The position numbers and the translations under genes are program-made. The notes below the pieces were generated by a model that was not told the origin of the DNA, did not search any database, and saw only the letters and a list, made by a program, of their open reading frames with translations. Below are positions 8,747-18,600 of a stretch of 64,000 nucleotides of DNA, piece after piece. How positions within the stretch are numbered: the stretch's first letter is position 1; each line of letters begins with the position of its first letter. Origin of the DNA: Halalkaliarchaeum desulfuricum. GTDB lineage: Archaea > Halobacteriota > Halobacteria > Halobacteriales > Haloferacaceae. The stretch lies in NCBI RefSeq assembly GCF_002952775.1, contig NZ_CP025066.1:2294001-2358000 (forward strand). Reading direction: 5' to 3'.

Positions 8747-9087
8747 CGGAGAATGAACCGGGTTGTTCGATGCAGTGTCAGTTCGGCCCGACGGATCTGT
8801 GGGGGTTTGCTCGGGCTCGGGGTATCTTTGGGGTTGAAAAGGATGACAGACCTACCGGATACGTTCGGGAGCGGTTCCGAGTGGATTGTGGGATTGGGGT
8901 TGTCGATAGAGTGTATCACCACCTCCGTACAGAATCTTGGTATGTCATAACATAACATAAATTTTGTGGAGGCGGCCAAATCGACTTGCCTTGCCGGAAA
9001 CACCGAACAGCGTTTTACTCGCCCCGCTTTATCTGTGTGCAACCGTTACCGTGACGAACCCCGCAGGGATCGGCAGCGACCCCGCCT
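8747..9087. other. intergenic region without a supported gene
   Basis: About 340 bases separate the convergent protease and nucleotidase genes. A 65-codon frame at 8753-8950 has a weakly hydrophobic middle but no recognisable family, is not acidic and has no promoter. A short AT-rich run, CATAACATAACATAAAT, lies at 8945-8961. I see no terminator stem with a T-run. Confidence 0.4.
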
Positions 9088-11487
9088 TCACTCCTCGACG
9101 TCGTCTTTCTCGTCACCGACTCGGAGGTAGGCGTACGTTCCGGCGCCGCCGACTCCGGCGAGAGCGGCCAGCGGACCGAACCCGGGGACTTCGAGGCTCG
9201 CATCCTCGTCCGGATCATCTCCCGGACCCTCGCCGTTGTCATCGTCGGAATCGTCGCCTGTATCGTCTTCTCCGTCGTCTCCCTCACCTGTGTTCTCGTC
9301 CTCGTCCTCGTCCTCGTCCTCGTCACCGGCGTCACCATCCTCCTCGCCATCGTCGTCTTCGTCCTCACCGACGTCAGCGCGTTCGTCGTCCAGGCCAAGC
9401 AGTCCGTCCGAGTCCTCAAGTGAACCCTTCATGACGAAGTACTCGTATCCGGCGGAAACCGGGAGTTCGCGGAGGTTTCCTTCCTCGTCCTCGTACCCGT
9501 ACGCTTCGCTGTCGGGGTCGAAGCCACCGAACACGCGTAGCGAAACGTCTCCAGGTCCGGTCGCCAACGAAAGTAGCTGGTTGTGGCTGAACGTGACGAG
9601 AACTTCCTCGCCGTCTACGGTTACGTCCCTGGCACGGACCGGCGAACCCCCGAGATGTTCGGTGATAGCTGTGAACGTGTCGGGATAGATCCCGAGAGCG
9701 TGTTCCGGCGTCTCGAACCGAATCGTGACCGTTCCCGCCTCCCCGTCGACCTCGAGTCCCGACTCTGCACCGACCTCTTCGTCCACCCTGAGAATCCGAC
9801 CCTCGATCGCCGGCTCCACGACTCCCTGTTCGGTGAGATACTCGACGACTGCCGGCCCGTAGCGGGTGCCCGATTCGGCGATGACGTCCTCTTCGGGGAT
9901 TTCGTGGAACGCTTCGTATCCGCTCGCGATGTCCTTGATGTAGTCGGTGGTGGCGACGGTGTACGTCTCGTCGTCCTGCAGCGGTTCGCCGTCCACGTAC
10001 ACTTCGTGGACTTCCGGTTCTTCGTGACCACTCCACTCGTACTGGATCCCCGCCACCTGCTGCCCCTGCTGGGCGCCGAAGGTGGCGCCCGGTAGCGCGT
10101 CGATCCTGGAGCTTTCCTCCTCGACGTCGACGAGGCCGAGTTCCCCGAGCGCCGACCGAATCCGCCACCCTTCCGCCTCGAACAGCACGATTTCGTTGTC
10201 GAACGGGTTGATCGAGAGGATGTCCTCGACCGTGAGCTCTCCGGGACCGTACGTGTCGTTCGTCCTGATCCCGCCGGCGTTCTGGAAGGCCACGTCGGCT
10301 TCGTCGTAATAGTCCAGCATCGCATCGGTGATGAGGTTCCCCATGTGGCTCTCGCGGGAGTAGTTCGTTCCACCCCAGGCGTCGAGTTCGTACGCCGTTC
10401 GTCCGGCGGGCTGGCTCACCTGTTCGTCGATCTCCTCGTGGAGGTCCACGAGTCGCTGTTTGAACACCGGATCCGGATCGATCTCCTCGTCGAGGTCGAT
10501 CCGCTGCCAATCGACGAGGTCCCCGTCGGAATCGAGAGTCATCACGCCCAGGTGAGCGTACGCGTAGCCGATCTCGCTTATTGCGGTTCCCTCGTGGACG
10601 TCCGCTTCGTCGAACGTGATGTGGGAGTGAGAGCCGAAAATCGCGTCGAGATCGTCGACGGCCTCCGCGATCTCGTAGTGCGTCTCGTGGTTGACGTGCG
10701 AGGAAAGCACGACCGAGTCGCAGTCCTCCTCCTCGTAGAGGTACTCGGTCATCTCCTCGGCCCGTTCGACCGGATCCTCCTGGACGTATTCGTCGGGATA
10801 GTTGGTGATGTTGTGGAATCCCCTGAGCACCACGTTGAAAATGCCCACGCGGATCCCGTCGGCGTCGACGATGTGGTACGGCTCCGTGTCGGGAAGCTGG
10901 TCGCCGTCGGGCGTCTTCAGGTTCGACGTGATCCAGGGGAATTCGCTGTTTTCGAACTTCTCGAACGTGGCGTCGATCCCGTAGTCGAAGTCGTGGTTGC
11001 CGACGCCGGCGGCGGTGATCCCCATGTCGTTCATGAAGTCGACCTTGTGTTGTCCCTCGGTGAAAAACGAGATGAGCGACGAGCCGAGTTCGTCGCCGGT
11101 CGTCACGAACAGCGCGTCGTCCCGATCCGCGATGTGCTCCTGGATCAGGGTCTGGTATCGGGCGATGTTTGACTCGCCGACGTCCCCGACGTCGCTGTGA
11201 GAGTGCAGGTCGTGGACAATGGTGTAGGTGTCGTCCTCGTCGGCCGCCGCGCCGAGGCTGAACGTGGAAGCAGTGATGCCGGCCGCAGCTGCACCGAGCA
11301 CCTGCCGCCGAGTCGGACGGAGGCTCCGATCGCGCCCACAGCCACAGCCACAGCTGGTCGTATTGTGCCCCTGTGATATCTTGTCTCCTCCGTGTGAATT
11401 GTCGTCGTCCCCCGAACGATACGCAGTTGGTCGTTTTTCTTTGCCGGACAGGTACTGTCGGTCGCGTCTCTCGTCTGGATCCGACAT
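9088..11487 (-). CDS. 5'-nucleotidase/UshA-family surface protein with PGF-CTERM anchor
   Basis: About 799 residues. A hydrophilic N-terminus with a cysteine cluster (SCGCGCGR) precedes the twin-arginine signal RRQVLGAAAAGITASTFSLG. The metallophosphatase domain shows VHDLHSHSD, GNHDFDYG, SSHVNHETH and GSHSH; the 5'-nucleotidase C domain shows QNAGGIRTND and SINPFDNEIV. An extra beta domain follows, then an Asp/Glu/Gly-rich linker of about 60 residues, and the C-terminus PGFGPLAALAGVGGAGTYAY plus basic/acidic tail, a PGF-CTERM signal processed by archaeosortase A. It should hydrolyse nucleotides or UDP-sugars at the cell surface. ATG at 11487 is favoured by TTATTTA at 11511-11517 (leaderless distance); an ATG at 11496 is also in frame. 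Confidence 0.92.
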   Translation of the reverse strand: MSDPDERRDRQYLSGKEKRPTAYRSGDDDNSHGGDKISQGHNTTSCGCGCGRDRSLRPTRRQVLGAAAAGITASTFSLGAAADEDDTYTIVHDLHSHSDVGDVGESNIARYQTLIQEHIADRDDALFVTTGDELGSSLISFFTEGQHKVDFMNDMGITAAGVGNHDFDYGIDATFEKFENSEFPWITSNLKTPDGDQLPDTEPYHIVDADGIRVGIFNVVLRGFHNITNYPDEYVQEDPVERAEEMTEYLYEEEDCDSVVLSSHVNHETHYEIAEAVDDLDAIFGSHSHITFDEADVHEGTAISEIGYAYAHLGVMTLDSDGDLVDWQRIDLDEEIDPDPVFKQRLVDLHEEIDEQVSQPAGRTAYELDAWGGTNYSRESHMGNLITDAMLDYYDEADVAFQNAGGIRTNDTYGPGELTVEDILSINPFDNEIVLFEAEGWRIRSALGELGLVDVEEESSRIDALPGATFGAQQGQQVAGIQYEWSGHEEPEVHEVYVDGEPLQDDETYTVATTDYIKDIASGYEAFHEIPEEDVIAESGTRYGPAVVEYLTEQGVVEPAIEGRILRVDEEVGAESGLEVDGEAGTVTIRFETPEHALGIYPDTFTAITEHLGGSPVRARDVTVDGEEVLVTFSHNQLLSLATGPGDVSLRVFGGFDPDSEAYGYEDEEGNLRELPVSAGYEYFVMKGSLEDSDGLLGLDDERADVGEDEDDDGEEDGDAGDEDEDEDEDENTGEGDDGEDDTGDDSDDDNGEGPGDDPDEDASLEVPGFGPLAALAGVGGAGTYAYLRVGDEKDDVEE

Positions 11488-11510
11488 ACCCTTCATAATG
11501 AAAGCTGGTC

Positions 11511-11520
11511 TAAATAATTA
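11511..11520 (-). promoter_or_regulatory. TATA box of the 5'-nucleotidase gene
   Basis: On the minus strand TAATTATTTA spans 11520-11511, about 24-30 bases before the ATG at 11487. The surrounding 200 bases up to the next gene hold no other feature I can support. Confidence 0.55.
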
Positions 11521-11694
11521 TCCCCGGAAAAACCGATATCTCAATTTACACCCGGTTGAAAGTAACGCCGTCCGAAAGTTCGTCGGCCAGTCGCCGATTG
11601 GGTCGATGTCTGCTGCAGTTGCGAACCGTTCCTTCGAAATATTTCGTCGAACTGATCGGCGTCCAGAAAGGCGAATTTTGTCACCCTGAAACGG

Positions 11695-12678
11695 TCACTC
11701 GGGCTTGCGTCCGATCACAAGTTGACAGTCGGTACCCGGAACGTCTCGCACGTCGACATCGACGAATCCGGCGCGTCCGAGCCAGGTATGATACTGCTCC
11801 TCGGTGTACGTACCTCCAGTCTCCGACATGGCCAGCATGTGGACGGCAAACATCGGGGCAATGCTGGATCTCCCGCTGACGTACTCGAGGCATGCCACGG
11901 TGCCGCCCGCATCGAGTGCCTCGTAGACGTTCTCGAACAGCCGTTCGTTTTCAGCGGGAGAAAACCCCACCGTCAACCGGCCACAGAATGCGAGGTCGAA
12001 CCCATCCGGCAGCGATTCGAGTGCGTCGCCCGGGACCGGTTCGACGTCGGATCCCTCGAGGTGCTGGCGTGCGAGTTCGATCACGCCGGGGCGGTCGACG
12101 AGCGTGACGGCGGCGCCCCGCCGGGCGAACTCGGTGCCGAACCGGCCGATGCCGCCCCCGACGTCGAGGACGCAATCGGGGCGGGGATGAGCGTGTTCGG
12201 TGGCCGTCACCGCTGCTCGCAGGAGGCTCCCGTCGACGGAAGCCATTCCGGCGGCGTAGTTTTCGAGCCCCGTCTCGGAAAACCCCGGCCGATCGCCGCC
12301 CTTCATCGCCGTCGGGAGGGCGAGGTATTTCTCCAGGGAATCTAGCCGGTGTGGAAGGATTCCTCGCTCTTCGATGGGCGTTTCCGGGTCGAACGCACTG
12401 AGCCGATCAGTGGGTCGGTACTCGCCGTTCCGTTCTTCGGCGAAGCCGAGGGCAACGAGGGCATCGAGCGCAACTGCAGCCGCGCGTTCGGTGACGCCAG
12501 TCGTTTCGGCGACCTCCGTCGGCTCCCGCGGCGCCTCGAGTAGTGTATCGACGATGCCCGTCTCCCGGCAGGCCCAGAGGACGAACACCGGTGCGTGTCT
12601 GGCGTATATCGTGTCACTGGCGTACGTCGTCTCGCTTCCGTCTGTTGGCTTGCTATCGTCAGTGGGATATTCGGTCAT
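11695..12678 (-). CDS. SAM-dependent O-methyltransferase-like protein
   Basis: 327 residues. The first 100 residues form a winged-helix dimerisation-like domain (FVLWACRETGIVDTLLEAP, EVAETTGVTERAAAVAL), as in small-molecule O-methyltransferases. The catalytic Rossmann domain follows with motif I CVLDVGGGIGRFGTEFARRG, the acidic residue VTLVDRPGVI and the post-motif GTVACLEYV. The substrate is unknown. The start at 12678 (MTEYPTDDSKPTDG) is supported by TTTTTATTC about 25 bases upstream. Just beyond its promoter begins the array of tRNA-Leu scars that borders the integrated element. Confidence 0.85.
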   Translation of the reverse strand: MTEYPTDDSKPTDGSETTYASDTIYARHAPVFVLWACRETGIVDTLLEAPREPTEVAETTGVTERAAAVALDALVALGFAEERNGEYRPTDRLSAFDPETPIEERGILPHRLDSLEKYLALPTAMKGGDRPGFSETGLENYAAGMASVDGSLLRAAVTATEHAHPRPDCVLDVGGGIGRFGTEFARRGAAVTLVDRPGVIELARQHLEGSDVEPVPGDALESLPDGFDLAFCGRLTVGFSPAENERLFENVYEALDAGGTVACLEYVSGRSSIAPMFAVHMLAMSETGGTYTEEQYHTWLGRAGFVDVDVRDVPGTDCQLVIGRKPE

Positions 12679-12712
12679 ACTCGCACCGATGACGGGGCGA
12701 ATAAAAAGGCGT

Positions 12713-12830
12713 GTGCCTGCTCGTTCGTCGCTTCGCCCGAAATCCGGGCTCACGGCTCCCCGCGGTCGCCGTTCGCTTCACGAGGTCTCACTTCGTTCGA
12801 CCTCGCATGCGCGGGACAGGATTCGAACCA
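12713..12830. repeat. 118-bp direct repeat, copy 1, ending in a tRNA-Leu 3' end scar
   Basis: Bases 12713-12830 recur exactly at 12903-13020. Each copy ends with the first 22 bases (in + orientation) of the tRNA-Leu 3' end, here 12808-12829, corresponding to acceptor strand and T arm. Inside is the hairpin GAGGTC (12782-12787) with GACCTC (12799-12804). The 72 bases between the copies contain a GC-rich hairpin and another T-arm-like motif, GGGTTCGAATCC. Confidence 0.9.
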
Positions 12831-12902
12831 GAGGAAGACAGTCCGGGCTGCGGCCTCGCTTCGCTCGGCCGTTCCGGGCTGTGACTTCCAGGGTTCGAAT
12901 CC

Positions 12903-13020
12903 GTGCCTGCTCGTTCGTCGCTTCGCCCGAAATCCGGGCTCACGGCTCCCCGCGGTCGCCGTTCGCTTCACGAGGTCTCACTTCGTTCGACCTCGCATGC
13001 GCGGGACAGGATTCGAACCA
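12903..13020. repeat. 118-bp direct repeat, copy 2, ending in a tRNA-Leu 3' end scar
   Basis: This is identical to 12713-12830. The tRNA-Leu-derived end lies at 12998-13019. It is followed by a different spacer carrying an imperfect palindrome (GAAGACGTGC...GCGCGTCTTC, about 13024-13055) and a T-arm-like CTTCGAATCC, then by the longer tRNA copy at 13112. Confidence 0.9.
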
Positions 13021-13111
13021 CGCGAAGACGTGCTCGCATCGCTGCGCGCGTCTTCTCTACTTCGAATCCTCCAGGGCGCACTTCCGGCTCTCCCATTCGG
13101 TCGAGCCGAGA

Positions 13112-13165
13112 AGTGCGCGGGACAGGATTCGAACCTGCGGACCCCTATGGGACAGCGTCCTAAGC
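13112..13165 (-). other. attL: displaced 3' half of tRNA-Leu
   Basis: These 54 bases match 42186-42239 exactly. They span the tRNA-Leu(UAG) sequence from just past the discriminator through T arm, variable arm and 3' side of the anticodon stem into the anticodon loop, then diverge at 13166. Without the 5' half this copy cannot be a functional tRNA. It is the left attachment site of the integrated element. Confidence 0.92.
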
Positions 13166-13425
13166 CCCACCTGCTCAAACGGCCCTCAGACACCCAAATA
13201 CGCCTGTTTCTTCCCTCGACGAGATGCAAAATGGGGGCAAGAGTTATAAAAATATCTACGTCACAGCGACAGCCGAGACTCCGCCCCTACAGCGTCGGAT
13301 TAACGCAGGAGCTAATGTCGTAGGGCCGGAATCGAAAATCCAGTACAGGGCGGTATAATCCCGGCACTGCAAGCCGATAGTCAAACAGTCCACTCGATCT
13401 CCCCCTACGTCCATATACGTCACCG

Positions 13426-13938
13426 CTATCGACGTAGAGTCACCTTGTCTGGCTCCGGCAACGGCTCCAGATAGTCGATACCCAGAGTGTAGTTGACATG
13501 GCCAAATGGAGACTCCTTTCGGACTCCATTCGTAATGCTGTCTTTCCACGCCCCACCGAAGAACGTTACCTCGTACCCGTCGAGATGACCAAGGACATAG
13601 TAGTCTGCATCGACCGCGTATTCTTTGACCATCAGTGCTTTCGGCTCTTTATTTGACGTTTTCACGTCTATGTCAGCGGGTTTCCCGTTGATTTCCGCAG
13701 CGAAGTCCTTTCCTCCGTCGCCCCACCTGCTGGTTGAGGTGTCTACAACCAGATCGGCGTACTCTGCAAACGCGAACTCACCCATGAGGCCTCGGTAGTT
13801 TCGCTCTTCTGGATCTACACCCCAGGTGTCCGACTCGTTGTTCCAGGCCTCGTTTTCTTCGAACGACTGGTTTCGTTCCTTCGCCATCTTACGGGCAAGC
13901 CGAGCATATCGCGGCGGTACTTTGATCGTGACAGTCAT
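13426..13938 (-). CDS. PD-(D/E)xK-type nuclease-like protein
   Basis: 170 residues starting MTVTIKVPPRYARLARKMAK. The pattern GEFAFAEYADL, then DFAAEINGKPADIDVKTSNK, matches the order of acidic residue and D-x-VK of the PD-(D/E)xK nuclease core. The following VKEYAVDADYYVLGHLDG and VTFFGGAW fit its later strands. Small proteins of this style occur in prophages and plasmids. The gene begins inside the last codons of the gene at 13935 (ATGA overlap), so the two are translated together. The nuclease fold is inferred from pattern, not from a named family. The 260 bases between attL and this gene hold nothing I can support. Confidence 0.6.
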   Translation of the reverse strand: MTVTIKVPPRYARLARKMAKERNQSFEENEAWNNESDTWGVDPEERNYRGLMGEFAFAEYADLVVDTSTSRWGDGGKDFAAEINGKPADIDVKTSNKEPKALMVKEYAVDADYYVLGHLDGYEVTFFGGAWKDSITNGVRKESPFGHVNYTLGIDYLEPLPEPDKVTLRR

Positions 13939-14903
13939 TCGTGAACCTCCGCCCCCGTTCGGAAGCTGGTGAGTTCGTCGATACGGCCCTCCAGGTCCTC
14001 GATCTCCTGGCGTAGCTCCTCAGCTTCTTCACCTTCTGTCGCCGCGAGTTGCTCCTTGAGGCCTTGGAGACGCGTTTCCTTGACCTCCTCGTCGACGTCG
14101 GCCTTGCGGACGTACTCACTCTCCTCGATGTCGTAGACGTCGCTCTCGGCCAGCTCAGTGACCTCCAAGGCGTCGTCGACCTTGCTCCGGTCGATACCCG
14201 TCACCCGCTCACGGTCGATTCCTTCGGCCTCCAGCTTCGCCAGTACCTCATCCTCGTCTTTCAGCGAGCGATTCCGACGCGTCGTACGCTGGACAGACCC
14301 GAAGGGGCCGCTCACGGGCCGGTCGTGATGCAGCCGGTTCAGCAGTACGTCAGCTACGTCCTGACGGAGGTCGTTGGCGTTGCGCTGGACGTCCGAGAGT
14401 AGGGTGTATAGGTTCACGAGCGCGTCCGTCTCCATCTCTGACAGTGTGGCCACGTCGTGGCGCTCAAGAGCGTCTACGAGCAACAGCGCGTCCGCATACA
14501 CGTCCAAGTCCGGCTCTGACCGTTCGTCGGTTTCATTGGCGGGTTCGGCATCGAGAAGCTGGCTGGTGGTCGGCCCATCCTTCTCGATGATCACGCCCGC
14601 GTCCTCGTCGATCTCGAACCGTGGGTGGAGACTCAAAACCGCCGGGTACGGATCCGCGTCAGGTGGGAGTCGGTCAAGCTCGAAGCCGTCCGGCTCGCCG
14701 GTGATGCGCCGATACAGGGTCTCGAATTGGTCACGCTGGAGTGGTCGTTTCTCGTCCCTATCCTCGAAGTCGATGATGACACGTTGCTCCTGCACGTTGG
14801 TGACCCGAAATCGCTTGTGCGAGAGTGGGGTGATCAGCGTCGCTCCCTCGGGGAGATCGTCGAGTTCGTCGAGGAGCGTGTGCCACGAGACGCTGAACGT
14901 CAT
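13935..14903 (-). CDS. uncharacterised element protein with C-terminal coiled coil
   Basis: 322 residues from the ATG at 14903 (MTFSVSWHTLLDELDDLPEG). The first 85 residues look like a compact beta-rich domain (ATLITPLSHKRFRVTNV, RVIIDFED, LQRDQFETLYRRI). The middle is helical with an acidic linker, and residues 270-315 are a strong coiled coil ending VKETRLQGLKEQLAATEGEE. No catalytic motif is visible. It is the first gene of a two-gene unit with the nuclease-like protein at 13426, overlapping by 4 bases, which suggests a partner or regulatory role. Family not recognised. Confidence 0.75.
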   Translation of the reverse strand: MTFSVSWHTLLDELDDLPEGATLITPLSHKRFRVTNVQEQRVIIDFEDRDEKRPLQRDQFETLYRRITGEPDGFELDRLPPDADPYPAVLSLHPRFEIDEDAGVIIEKDGPTTSQLLDAEPANETDERSEPDLDVYADALLLVDALERHDVATLSEMETDALVNLYTLLSDVQRNANDLRQDVADVLLNRLHHDRPVSGPFGSVQRTTRRNRSLKDEDEVLAKLEAEGIDRERVTGIDRSKVDDALEVTELAESDVYDIEESEYVRKADVDEEVKETRLQGLKEQLAATEGEEAEELRQEIEDLEGRIDELTSFRTGAEVHE

Positions 14904-15076
14904 ATCCGCGAAGAAGTGGCCGGAGGCTAAAATCGTGGGGGACGCTTCTCGGGCCGATCGGAGCCGTGGCCCTGGTGGCTGTTGGCACGAGCCCCCTCCA
15001 AATCTGCAAAACTCAGACGAGTATTTAAAACTCTCCGAGAGATTTATTACTCCGCACACTCATACACTCAGATGAG

Positions 15077-15649
15077 ATGTCGAGAAGCGTCCGACTCTCG
15101 GATGAAACGGCGACAGCAATCAACGAACTTGGCGGTACGTTTGATAGCCCTGACGATGTAATTCAGCAGCTCATCAAGGAGGCTGGACATGAAGAACTGC
15201 TGGAGCAAGGTGCAGAAGAGGGGTCAACTACAGCCCAATCTAAAACAACGAACTCCGCAAAGGAACGGAAAGACCAATTTTTGTCTCAGCTTGGGGGTCG
15301 GGAGGAAGTCAGCAGGATAGAAAAGCTCCGTCGAAGCTCGTGGAAGGTGGATACGGATACCGACACCAAGATCATCTGGATCCACTACCACGTGGATTTC
15401 CAGTTCTGGGGTGGAAGCTGGAACGTTAACGATCAACTTTCAGATCGCGGAGAATTGATTCATGTATTCCTTGGACCGGGTGTCGATCAACTCTATATTG
15501 TCCCCGATGACGAGTTGCACTCTGGTCAGTTTACGATCTATAACACCGAAGACGAGTCACAGTGGAAAATTAGCACCGACCGTGGCACCCCACCCAACGG
15601 GGAAATCCTTGAAGACTCCTACACAGACCTCGCTCCGATCCTTGGCTGA
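15077..15649 (+). CDS. RHH-like N-terminal domain protein, element-encoded
   Basis: 190 residues. The N-terminal 35, MSRSVRLSDETATAINELGG followed by SPDDVIQQLIKEA, resemble the ribbon-helix-helix or antitoxin-type DNA-binding segment common in haloarchaea. Residues 36-70 are a polar linker. The C-terminal domain (IIWIHYHVDFQFWGGSWNV, LIHVFLGPGVDQLYIVPDDE, GQFTIYNTED) is an aromatic-rich beta domain I do not recognise. Upstream are TATTTAAAA (15022-15030) and TTTATTAC (15043-15050), with CTCTCCGAGAG between them as a near-palindromic operator candidate. It is convergent with the helicase gene, with about 8 bases between stop codons. Confidence 0.75.
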   Translation: MSRSVRLSDETATAINELGGTFDSPDDVIQQLIKEAGHEELLEQGAEEGSTTAQSKTTNSAKERKDQFLSQLGGREEVSRIEKLRRSSWKVDTDTDTKIIWIHYHVDFQFWGGSWNVNDQLSDRGELIHVFLGPGVDQLYIVPDDELHSGQFTIYNTEDESQWKISTDRGTPPNGEILEDSYTDLAPILG

Positions 15650-15657
15650 TGTTAGAA

Positions 15658-18600
15658 CTACGTACCGAATGTCACCTGTGACATCAATTGTGGCCGATCA
15701 TCTTCCTCCTCGTCCTCTTCGGGCGCGACGACCATCCAGCAGATCAGCTTCACCTCGTCTTCCTGAATCGGCGGGAGTGGATCGGGGGCCTCGAACGGCT
15801 GAAGACCCAGATCTTCGACCTTCTCGACGAGCTGACGCGACTTCTCAACCGGGGCAAGGGATTCATCCTCGTAGATCTCACGGAGTTCACGCTCGTACCG
15901 ACGACCCCACGGAGCCTCGACGGCCTCGACCGTCTCTTGAAGCTCGTCCTGGGTCATGTCGTCCGGCCAGTTCTCCCGAAGGTGCTGGGCGACCTCGCGG
16001 AACAGCCGCCGGATGTCGGGCTGCACGTTCAACGGGTCGGTCTGCTCTTGCCACTGCGTGTAGATGTCCGAACGGGCCGTCTCCCACGCGTCGTATACGC
16101 GGTCACGCATCGAGTCCGGAAGCATACGATCGGTTTCCTCGGTACACTCGATCCGCTTGAGACAGGTGAGCGTGTCTTGGACAATCTCGTCATCTTCCTC
16201 ATCCGTCTCCTCGGGGAGGAACCGCATGAACACCTCCTCGCCAATCCGAGCGCAGAAGAAGTATCCAGGCGTGTCGCCCTCAAACCCAGAGCCAGCCGCC
16301 CACGGAAGTGACGTGACCTGGTCTTCCCGTGTCTCCAGTCCCTTGCGGAGTTCCTGTCGGTACTCCTCACCGGAGTAGGCGGCCGCAGTCCCGCCGCCCT
16401 CCTCGTAGAAATCCCTGTCCTCCTCTTGGATCGAGCCGATGTCCTCGACGCGCTCCGCGAAGTTCTGATTCAACGTCTCCATGTCGGGGATGACGCCACC
16501 GCTCACGCCAATCGATCGGGCGGCCTGTGTGAGTTTCTGGCGTACCCGGTGTTCGAGTTCCAGGAGGTCGTCGAGACGATTTTCAGGGAAGAACGTGATC
16601 GGGTAGATCTCCGAGTGCGGTGAGTTCACGCGGTCGATGCGCCCATTCCGCTGGACCACCCGCATCGGGTTCCACGGGAGGTCGTAGTTGATGACCGTCC
16701 GTGCTTCCTGGAGATTGACACCTTGGCCAAGTACATCCGTGGCGATCAGGATGTCGTACTCGTCGGTGGCGTCCGGCGGCGCGTCCCCGGAGTTCGGTGC
16801 GAAGCCGTGAACCGCATCTTCGCGGCTTACTCCGTACTTCGCACCATCACCAACCACCGCCGCGATACGTCCCTCGTAGCACGACAGTTCATCGTCCTCC
16901 GCTACGACCTCCTCAAGATATTCGTAGATCCAGTCCACCGTATCTTCGTAGTAGGAGAACAACAGCACCTTGCGGTTCCGTTGGAACGCCGCCTCGACAT
17001 CCTTGTCTTCGAGTTCGCGTGCCTCAGCATCATCTCGCGCTCGCTCAACGACCTCGGAGAGGGTCTCACGGAGGGCATGGAGCTTCTGGTCGTCCTCGCG
17101 GCTCACACTCCGTGCGCCGTCCCGCCAGCGTTCGAGTATCTCGATGTCGTTCTCCAAATCGTCCTGGAGGCGTATTGGATCGAGATCGGCGGCTGACAGT
17201 GGAACCCGACCATCGGCGGCTTCTCCGAGTGCTTCATCCATCGCCTCGTCGCTATCCATCTCGACCCATTCGTCGATGGCGTCGGGGTCGGGGAAGTACC
17301 CCTCATCCATCAGCCGGAGCGCGGCACGGTTTTGCTGGATCATCCGGTCGAGTGTGTTGGCAAAGGCATGACTGGAGGACTCGAACCGCTTGAGCAGACC
17401 TGTTCGGAGGAGGCCCACAAGCGAGAGTTCCGACGCGTCCTCTTCACCTTCGAGGTAGTATGATGGGCGATAGCGGGCGAGTGTCAGCTCTGACTCCTCG
17501 TGTTCTCCGGCGGCCAAGCCCCGTGCAACATCGCGGAAGTAGTCGTCACTAAGCGTGTCCGAGAACGTGTAATCGACGCGCTGGGGGTTCGGATCGGGGA
17601 AGTTGATACGGACAGATCCGCCTTCGCCGTCGGGCATCATCGCGTCCTCGTAGTGATTCTTGATGAATCGGCGTGTCCGGCGGACAGTCGTCTCATCCAA
17701 CACGTCGAACAGCATATCGGGGCTGAGATCCGACGGGTCTTCGGACTGGGCCGTTTTGAACCGCTCACGGAGCGACCGGATGCCTTCGTTGGCGAAGGCG
17801 GCGTCGTTGCGGATGAAATAGTTCAGCAGGTAGTACAGGTCCCACAGCGAGTTGTTGACCGGCGTAGCCGTTAGCATGACCACGTCCTTCGGTGGATCAC
17901 CACGGAGGAGCGTGCGAAGGGCGTGAGACTGTTGCGTACCAGGGTTGCGGAACGCGTGGGCTTCGTCGATGACGACAAGCTGGTACTCGTCCACGTCCAG
18001 ATCCAGTACGTTCCTGTCACCACCGAGTTGGCTCTCGTTACGAAGTTCGGCGTAAGAGACCGTCTCGAACTGGATTCCCCACTCAGGTCCCTTCTGTTCC
18101 CACATACCGTCTCGGAGATAGGCGGGCGAAATCACGAGCGCACGCTGGCGGTTCTCCTGGACGTACTGGTGGAGCAACTCACCCGCGATGTAGGTCTTCC
18201 CGAGGCCGACCTCGTCTGCGATGATGACGCCACCGTGTCGCTTGAGGAAGCGGTTGGCCCGCCTGACAGCATCTTCCTGGAAGTTCACGAGATTGATCCC
18301 ACCGTCTTCGTCCTCTTCTTCGGCCAGTTCGTCACCGTAGCGTTCCCAGAGCACCCGAAGGTAGATCAGGTACGGGCGATAGGGTTCGAATCGTTCTTCA
18401 TAGAGGGCGGCCAGATCGTACGGTTCGCTGGCGGCCCACAGTTCCTCAAACCAGTCGTGGACGCGGTCAGTGACGTGCGGGTCGTAGGTGCCAAGGTTCA
18501 GTTCGAGGTTCGAGTTCAGTCCCGCACCGGTGAAGTTCGACGAGCCAGCGATCACACCCTCTGCGTCCGAGAACAGGTAGGCCTTCCCGTGGACGAACTT

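Noticed and set aside
8753-8950. 65-codon frame with a hydrophobic middle
   Set aside because: There is no family match, no promoter and little acidity; kept only as an intergenic remark.
9236-9688. Serine-rich 150-codon frame on the plus strand
   Set aside because: It is the antisense of the Asp/Glu-rich linker of the nucleotidase gene; the repeated Ser codons follow from GAC/GAG repeats on the other strand.
12713-13020. Possible two-unit CRISPR array from the 118-bp direct repeats
   Set aside because: The repeat is far too long, there is only one spacer-like interval, no cas genes are present, and the repeats end in tRNA sequence; integration scars explain it better.
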